Origin: Triatoma infestans
Lineage: Eukaryota > Arthropoda > Insecta > Hemiptera > Reduviidae
DNA: 64,000 nucleotides
Assembly (NCBI GenBank): GCA_011037195.1
Contig: JAAEAF010000089.1
Coordinates: 248,001-312,000 of the forward strand
Reading direction: 5' to 3'
Shown here: positions 57,320 to 64,000 of the stretch, piece by piece
Position numbering within the stretch: the stretch's first letter is position 1
Layout: each line of letters opens with the position of its first letter
The notes under the pieces: generated by a model
Database searches by the model: none
What the model was told of the DNA's origin: nothing
Seen by the model: the letters and a program-made list of their open reading frames with translations, nothing else
Made by a program: the position numbers and the translations under genes

Positions 57320-57860
57320 AAAAATCTGGTTGCAACCTCATATAACTTTCTCTTAAAGTGCAATTCTAATATTTAATTCACTAATTTTATTCTAAGTTGG
57401 ATTTTCAACTAAATATTTAGTTTTCATAATATCATAAAATTGGAGAACCATACCCTATAGTGAAATGATGATTCAGAGGCAAGCCTAAGTGTCATTGAAC
57501 CCTCCTAGAATTAATTTTCCTGAAAAAAATATTTTAAATAAAAGTAATAGGTTTAAGACTAAAATGTTAGGTTTTAGCGTACCTAGTTTAAAGTGAACCC
57601 TTGGTGCTTTTTTCGAGAAAATCGCAAAAGCTAATAACAGTAAAATCGCACGCCAGTTAAACGATGTGATAGAACATTTTTCGCACAACATTATACTTCT
57701 TAGTATTTAAAGATGGTAGAACCGTTCCAGTTATAAAGTCTTTAAGGCTTCTGTAAACCATAAGCACTTTAGAGGGGAGCCTAATGCCAGCATTTCCCTC
57801 GACACGTCAAAAATAAATTTCCCTAGAAACATATTTCAAATAAAAGTGAATGATCTATAA
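57320..57860 (+). repeat. MITE-like repeat M1, diverged plus copy
   Basis: The start 'taactttctctta' (57342-57354) equals the family end. Then come 'ttttcgagaaaatcgcaaa' and a second unit with 'agcactttagagggga' and 'acatatttcaaataaaag'. The right end is not found. Confidence 0.55.
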
Positions 57861-57902
57861 ATCTGTGTGTAGTTGTTATAACCGAGTTTAGAATTAGTCA
57901 AC

Positions 57903-58139
57903 CGAGACAGTTTGAGCTCTCCAGGAACTAGAGCTTGTATAGACATTCTGACCTCTCCAGATTCTACAGATTGTATTATGTGACAAAATGCGGTCTCCAT
58001 GAACTAAAGATTGTATCATGAGAATGTTGGTCTTTAGATGTATCAGAAGACAGTCTGGGTTCTCCAAGAAATATAGACTGTATCATGAGACAGACTGACT
58101 ACACACCTTAGGAACTACAGCCTGTCTCATGACAAAAGA
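57903..58139. repeat. Degenerate minisatellite, period about 40 bp, about 6 units
   Basis: Units share 'tctccaggaactagag...ttgtat', 'ctccatgaactaaagattgt' and 'tctccaagaaatatagactg', then 'gtatcatgagacag'. Spacing varies from about 36 to 60 bp. Confidence 0.6.
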
Positions 58140-59383
58140 GGCAACATAGATCAAGAAACTCTTCGAAATATAATATTTTCAATGCTCTATGATTAAATGT
58201 AGTAATCAGAGCAAGAAGAGAAATCGCTGATACTAAATTTTGAAATAAGAAAAATAATACTTTTTCCTCCATTTTCATTTATATTATTATATTTGTTGTC
58301 TCATTAACCCAAACTTGGCATTTATTTATTTATATTCCGTTCATTACTTATTGTTTCCCAAACAGATTATTATAAATTTTTGCATAGATATAAAATAATT
58401 AAAATTTAATGATCATTTTATTCTATAGAGAATGAAATGTATTTAGAATAAATGGTTTAGTTTTACATTTAGAAAACTTTTGGTATTTTATTTAATTTCC
58501 AATAAAACAGCCTTCTTTTGAATTTACAGAGCAATTAAAAAACTTTTTTTTGTAGGAAATTGTAATTTAATGAATTTGGGATAATCGCTGCGTTTCATTA
58601 CAAAGTCCTATTTAAACTTCTAAATTATAAATAATAAAAAAAGGTTTCAATTGGAATATTCTGATATAAATTTGCAATTAATTTTGAGATTGCTCATGGC
58701 CATAACATCAACGACGTGAATTTTTAAGATTTTAGGAAATATTTGGCTTCTATTTCATCTTTAAAAGAATTCAGTTCCAATTCAGCAAAATGCGCTCTCT
58801 TACTTAGCTTATAAATTGAATGTGCATAATTCTAGTTTTTGAGAAATGGACAACACTTTAGGCAATGATCTGTCGAAAAAACAGTCTATTGGAAGTTAGG
58901 ATTGTGGAGAAGCAAGCAACATAAGTAATGATTATGATTAAATTTTTTATTTATATTTCGATAGTTTCATTTTTTTAGATAATTATTATTGTTTCTACAA
59001 AAATTATTATTCTAAAATAAATTAGTTTATATGTTGACTTCAGAGAGAAGTACATTATTAAATCAAATACCAAATCCGTCCATATTGGACATGAACATAT
59101 AATCTCGTTCGAGGACTGAGCTTGTGTTATGAACATGTCATGCCCTCTTTAACATAACTATTTATTCATATTTTTTAAGTTGAGACCTGCTCCAATATGT
59201 TATGAAAAAAATTAACAGAAATAAGTTTTGAGAGCTTTAATACTTGCTATGGAAACTTACGAGGATGATCCCAAAATCAGAATTTTCTATACTGTTATAA
59301 ATTATTTATGATACGATGGTTCTTTGGCCCAAATATATCTGATTGGGGCTTTTTAAATGTATGTGATTAAGTACACTCTCAAA
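58140..59383. other. AT-rich non-coding sequence
   Basis: Nothing recognisable. Confidence 0.45.
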
Positions 59384-60799
59384 CAGGACCGGCTCTACAA
59401 AACGCACAAATGAATTCGAACTGTCATTTTTAGTATTATAATAATTGCATTATTATATTATTATCTTCATTAATCATTACTTAATAGTAAATAAAATGAC
59501 AAAAGAAAAAGTAACGCCCAAAATAAAGGATGATATAGATAGTGGGACAACAAAATTTTGGATGAAGATATATTATTATATTCTCAGCAAAATAAGTCAC
59601 ACAACTCTTATCCTTATTTCCAACAAAAAAGGAGTCATAAGAAAAAGAAAATTGAAACAATAAACTTTACATAATATAACAACCTAATTGATAGAAAATA
59701 CTTTAGACAATTCTGTTATTATTTGTACAAATTCTGCGCCATTGCTTACTGGAAGTTTGCAGCTTTTCTGGGCATTGATATAACAAAATGCTTTTGTAAA
59801 CTATTTTTGGATCAAATCAAAAGAGTAACTGCGAGCTAAAACATACTAATTTGATGTGTCAAAAATGGAGTTTACTCCAAGAGAATAGAGATTACTCCAA
59901 GATGTTTAAATTCGTTTTGATTAAAAAACTCTTGATATTAGCTTACTATTATAAACATAATAAATGGATTCCAGCGAGTACAACTTACAAATTTTCATTT
60001 TCATTTATTTATGACCGACTTGAAATGTTTTGAATGTGCAATCGTTCTTCTCCATGCAAATATATTAGAATATTTCGGAAAAACAGCATGAACGAGTATA
60101 AGATGCTTTGCTGTGGTTGGCTCCGCAGAGCTGGAAAGCATCAGAGATATTTTCCGTGATAGCTTGCTTCTTTTTGTGGAAGGTGTTTCAGGCGTTCGCC
60201 TATAATCAGGATGTATTTGTCGAACAGTGTGATAAGATTTCCACAGAGCAAATTTAGTTGATACAATTTAGTTGAGTCTGTCAATTAAATTTGCTCTGTA
60301 CTATGTTATCACAGTGTTTGGCAATGCATTCTAATTATGGGCGAACGCCCGAATCCGGGCTATCACGGAAAATATCTCTGATAAGATTGTTTCATTATTC
60401 TATCGTAAAATAATTATTATTACTTAATATTTATACCAATAATTGTACAATTATACTATTATAAAAGCAGAAATTGTTTCAATCGTCCCCACGCACTTTT
60501 TGATTTTTTTAAATCTACATTTATATAAAACTATAAAAATATTTTCAGACATTTTATTTAATTAGTGAAATCAAATAAGTATAAGCTATTATAATATGAA
60601 CTATGTTAGTAATTTCATGAAATAGGCTGTTAAAATTATGTGCCTCATTTTCAGGAGCAAAGACAAATTATGTTCATTATAATTATTATTTATTTTTTGT
60701 CAGTAACTTTTCACTTGTTTGTAAAATCGAGACGCGGGTTTCCCTTGAGCGCAAAGCCCTACACGCTACAACTTTCGCCTATGCCTTGAGCCGGCCCTG
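59384..60799. mobile_element. hAT-like non-autonomous DNA element candidate
   Basis: The left end caggaccggctctac and the right end, read in reverse complement cagggccggctcaag, form imperfect inverted termini of the CAGGGCCGGC type known from hAT elements. The interior has only short frames (for example 59445-59663) without a transposase domain. A Penelope terminal-repeat dimer is nested at 60140-60382. I see no matching 8-bp target duplication, so the boundaries rest on the termini alone. Confidence 0.5.
60140..60382. repeat. Head-to-head dimer of Penelope terminal repeat family 1
   Basis: The outer ends 60140-60163 and 60359-60382 are perfect 24-base inverted repeats. Each half carries the family 1 terminal sequence: the left half in reverse with a diverged 'ggcgttcgcc' stem, the right half forward with 'gggcgaacgccc' intact but the core altered to 'ctaattat'. 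The centre near 60255-60285 has a repeated 'gttgatacaatttagttgag'-like block. No clear target duplication. The hammerhead-like core is degraded in both halves. Confidence 0.65.
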
Positions 60800-62990
60800 A
60801 TTTTGTGACATAAATATAGGTAGCTTGATTAGTCTCAAAAATCCATAATTTCTCTCACTTATGTTCTCATTATTTATGAAGCCTTGAATTTTTTACTACA
60901 ATATAAAAGACTAGATGTAGAATCTAAGAAATAGCTAAATTTGTAGGCCAATATGTTATTATTGTAAACATTTTGAAAAATATTAACTCTATTGAGGATT
61001 TATAAAAACAAAGACAATAAACACTAGAAACAGAATGAAATATTACTCATCATATATTTTATAAAAACGTATATTTAATAAAATTTGTCTATTTACAAGT
61101 CTTCATGAGCAATATTTTCTAAATTTTTGTTGGTCGCTTTTTTTAAGCAATATTTAATCACAACATCAGTTTAGGTATAAATAATTATATTTGAAATAAA
61201 AAAAAAAGAAGAAAAGAAATTATGAAAACTTATTATGGAGATAACTTTCATCACACATTTTGTATAAGCCTATCAATATTTACTGTATTACATTAAATAT
61301 AATATTCATCTCATACAACTTGAAACAGCACGTTTGATGATGCGCAGCTCCTTAAGACTAGGAATACTATCACAATTGTTGGATTAATAATCAATTATTA
61401 TATATTCTTCAATTATGTAAAAAATACAATTTACAAATATATACAAAATTGTGCAGCGTCATTTTCATTTTTATTTAACAATCTCCTGTGAATTTCTGTT
61501 ATCAAATCTCTTTTAAATATAGTAGAACATTAGAGAATCTTTACGTCTTCAAGGTAATATGCGAATTATTAGGTCTTGGAATAAAATTATATATGGAAAT
61601 ATATCATTAGTACACAATATATATGTACAAATGTATATACATTTTTCGGTCAAATTGAACCTATCTCCATAAACTTTAACAAAATATATGATTTATTGTG
61701 GTTTGGAAAGGTTGAATTTGTTTGGTAAAAAAAGTTTATTAATTGGGAAAAGTTTAATTTGACTGGAAAATGCTCCATAAAAATAATCATATACCTAACA
61801 AATTGCTTTCATAAAATAAAAAGTTAGTTTATTGGAATCTAAACTTAGAATTTTGTAGAATATTACAAATTTGTAATACATATTCTACTTTTTCCCCGTG
61901 TATAGTCCAAGTTATACTTGCTCAAATCGCTATCTTATACCCTTATTGCAATTTCTCAAATATCGTACATAATTGACTAAACATTACTTTTTAATATTAT
62001 ATCGACTGAAATTTCTTATCTTCTTGATTGTGAGATTGCAAAGGTCACCTCACATTTAATACTTAATTTAGTGTGGTTCCTCTCAGTGTTTGAGAGGGGG
62101 CCCTACTATACCATCCAAACTGTCCGAAGCCTCTTTCAGTCTCTACTTGATGTACTTCTGACATCAGAGTAGTGAAAGTGGTGGTGATAGTTAACAGAGA
62201 CAAAAACACACTATCTCAAAGTATTTTGCAATATTTAATTTTATCCCATCACAGGCTGTATAGTAAATAAATGATAGGACACACAGCCTCCTAGTGCTCG
62301 GGCTACAATATAGGCTGAGCTCTTAATTATTGTTTACTTTCCACCAGTGGGGCTACTAAATAACTTGTATCAAAATGTTAGGTCTTACAAAATCAGAAAA
62401 AATGGAAATTTTGTGTTAATGAAGACATTGGATTAAATTTCTCTAGTTTTAAGAACAAGAATTTTAGAATATGAGCTATGGAACATAGCATTACGATCTT
62501 AATCAAAAGGATGGATGAGAAAAAAGGGAAACTGAACTAGAGAAATGCATTTATTCGCCTTATAACAATAGTAATAACTTCCTTCACAGACTCCAGAAAT
62601 CATTCCCTTGTAGTCCTCTACAGTTTTTGTGATATTACTTCTTCAGCGTTGTTGCAATCTTCTGTTTACCAAACTGTAACAGATGGTCTCACCCACCTAA
62701 GACTTAGGATTCTCGAAGGTTCTGCAAATTGGCCGCGGAAGCCCGAAAATATATAGAAAGATGTACCACGAACATGATTTCTTTTATTTTAGTGTACCAA
62801 TTAAAGAATAAATTTGTAAAAATACACTTAATTTTCTACAATCTGACATATATACATCACATATATATGTATGTAAATTGTAAATATATCAATTTTTGTT
62901 CAAAAAGTGCTAAAACTGATGATTAACCTGTACAATATTTACAATGTAAGGTTTATTTACAATATGTAATATAAATAAATTAATGAATTT
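60800..62990. other. AT-rich non-coding sequence, probable 3' flank of the GPCR-like exon
   Basis: About 2.2 kb without recognised genes or repeats. On the minus strand an AATAAA lies at about 62958-62953, some 35 bases past the stop codon of the GPCR-like exon, and could be its polyadenylation signal. Confidence 0.4.
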
Positions 62991-63257
62991 TTACAGACAA
63001 AGCTCTTCTATTTCTGATTGGGAACTGTGGTGTACAGTATTGGAATTGGCACAATGGTATATGTAATGTTGAGCTGGAGTATATTGTACCCGGGAAGAAT
63101 ATCTAATCCAACGAGATGAATTACGATTAACACTACCAAAACGATGTATTGTTTTATCTAGATCTAAACTATCACTGCCACCTGCACCAAAACCATGAGT
63201 CCACTTTCTTCTTCTACTGAATGGGCATCGTTGTTGGAATTCTTGTTTGAACTTTTC
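62991..63257 (-). CDS. Candidate last exon of a rhodopsin-type GPCR (cytoplasmic tail)
   Basis: The minus-strand exon starts after an acceptor site, tttgttccag (AG at 63259-63258), and reads EKFKQEFQQRCPFSRRRKW, continuing in one frame for 88 codons to TAA at 62993-62991. 'xKFKQEFxxxC' fits helix 8 right after the NPxxY helix of peptide-type GPCRs, with the Cys as a likely palmitoylation site and a basic stretch following. The rest is a Ser- and Asn-rich tail (SSRWIRYSSRVQYTPAQ; HHSSQSEIEELCL at the end). The upstream exons with the seven membrane helices would lie beyond 64000. The receptor type is not determined. Absence of stops and a good acceptor make it one of the few plausible host-gene pieces. 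Confidence 0.5.
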   Translation of the reverse strand, partial: EKFKQEFQQRCPFSRRRKWTHGFGAGGSDSLDLDKTIHRFGSVNRNSSRWIRYSSRVQYTPAQHYIYHCANSNTVHHSSQSEIEELCL

Positions 63258-64000
63258 CTGGAACAAAAGTATTTATTATTTATAAATACAATTTTAATGC
63301 ATATAAATTTTAGACTAAATTAGGTGGAACAAATAATAAGTTAGTTTACGAAGTCCAGAAATTTTGATGCTATTATGAATCCTTAGACATTATATAAGTA
63401 TCTAGGGGATAGGGAACAACCATTGTTAAGAGATTTAAGTTTGGGCCCTCAATAATTAAGTGCCTTATTGTTTCTGAGTTATTCAATATAAATTTGTGCA
63501 CATGTTATAAATTACTCTAATAAATTAATTTTTAATACTACGGCTTTGATTTCTTTCTACAATTAAATTATTGAGAAGATAAATTAAATGAGTAAAAATA
63601 CAATCCTATAAGTAAAACACATAATTCCGCCTGCTCATTCGAAATATTTACACCAGTTTATGGTTTCAAATACTGGCACCAAATCTAAAGTTTTTAAAAC
63701 AAGCTACTTCTTGGGATATGTGTTTGGTTCCTGTCCATAAACTCCATCTCCAGTCTTCCAAGGGCCTTCGATCAGTGTATTAAATGTGGCAAGTATTTTA
63801 AACCATAAAAGCGATACCATAATAGCTTCACTATTTTTTTTTATTACTCAACCTCCTAGAGAATTTTTATGAAGTTGTATCTTTATCTCATCTCTAGAGG
63901 AATTTAAAAGGATGTATCGGCTGATTCCTGATGACAATGCACCTTTCCTCTAAGTATTCTGAGGATAGTTGTCATCCGTTTAACCATTGGTTAAGGAGTT
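63258..64000. other. AT-rich sequence, presumed intron
   Basis: No second exon of the GPCR-like gene is recognisable before the window ends. No repeats shared with the rest of the window. Confidence 0.35.

Noticed and set aside
57903..58139. Spaced repeats as a CRISPR-like array
   Set aside because: Units are diverged and irregular without constant repeats and unique spacers, and the genome is eukaryotic.
61200..62700. Search for further exons of the GPCR-like gene
   Set aside because: The stretch lies downstream of the stop codon on that strand and holds no frame with helix-like or receptor motifs.

Overview
The window is eukaryotic, AT-rich nuclear DNA, most likely from an arthropod (insect or relative). 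This is judged from the mobile-element mix: Penelope-like, LOA/R1-group, RTE, Jockey, CR1/L2-type, Ty3/gypsy, hAT-like, tRNA-derived SINEs and MITE-like repeats. It is also judged from one candidate exon of a rhodopsin-type GPCR. The species cannot be named from the sequence. There are no operons, bacterial genes, rRNA genes or CRISPR arrays. Almost every interpretable stretch is a mobile-element relic, and most short open frames are chance or antisense frames.

Layout. 1-1935: 3' half of a Penelope-like element (RT YVDD motif, GIY-YIG nuclease, terminal repeat with a hammerhead-like motif). 3.2-3.5 kb: SINE. 4.8-8.7 kb: diverged inverted arms around three LOA/R1-type 3' fragments. 9.7-10.3 kb: I/Jockey-group RNase H relic. 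10.76-12.38 kb: LOA/R1-type RT. 13.2-14.1 kb: CR1/L2-like C-terminus. 14.9 kb: possible Psq-type HTH relic. 15.24-16.63 kb: RTE element whose 5' half is inverted (twin-priming structure). 17.5 kb: LOA-type C-terminus. 19.5-20.9 kb: TIR DNA element. 21.3-22.5 kb: LOA/R1-type insertion with an intact RNase H domain. 23.4-23.9 kb: palindromic Penelope terminal-repeat dimer with target-site duplication. 25 kb: gypsy relic. 26.5-28.1 kb: long inverted repeat. 29-38 kb: nested MITE-like repeats, SINEs, LOA and Jockey fragments and a Penelope terminal repeat. 39 kb: a second tRNA-derived SINE. 43.1-44.3 kb: LOA/R1-type insertion with a 17-bp duplication, followed by a candidate short first exon. 47.5-48.6 kb: unexplained GC-richer island. 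48.95-49.91 kb: the best copy of the MITE-like family. 52-58 kb: more copies, SINEs and a minisatellite. 59.4-60.8 kb: hAT-like element holding a Penelope terminal-repeat dimer. 63 kb: candidate last exon of a GPCR on the minus strand.

How it fits together. The window reads as intergenic or intronic sequence that has served as a landing site. Relative ages can be read from nesting: SINEs and Penelope terminal repeats sit inside the MITE-like repeat, and an LOA-type element cuts an older retroelement. The most interesting material is the Penelope-associated set: two terminal-repeat families with a shared hammerhead-like layout, present both as single copies and as head-to-head dimers. All homology calls come from motif recognition by eye, and no database or folding program was run.
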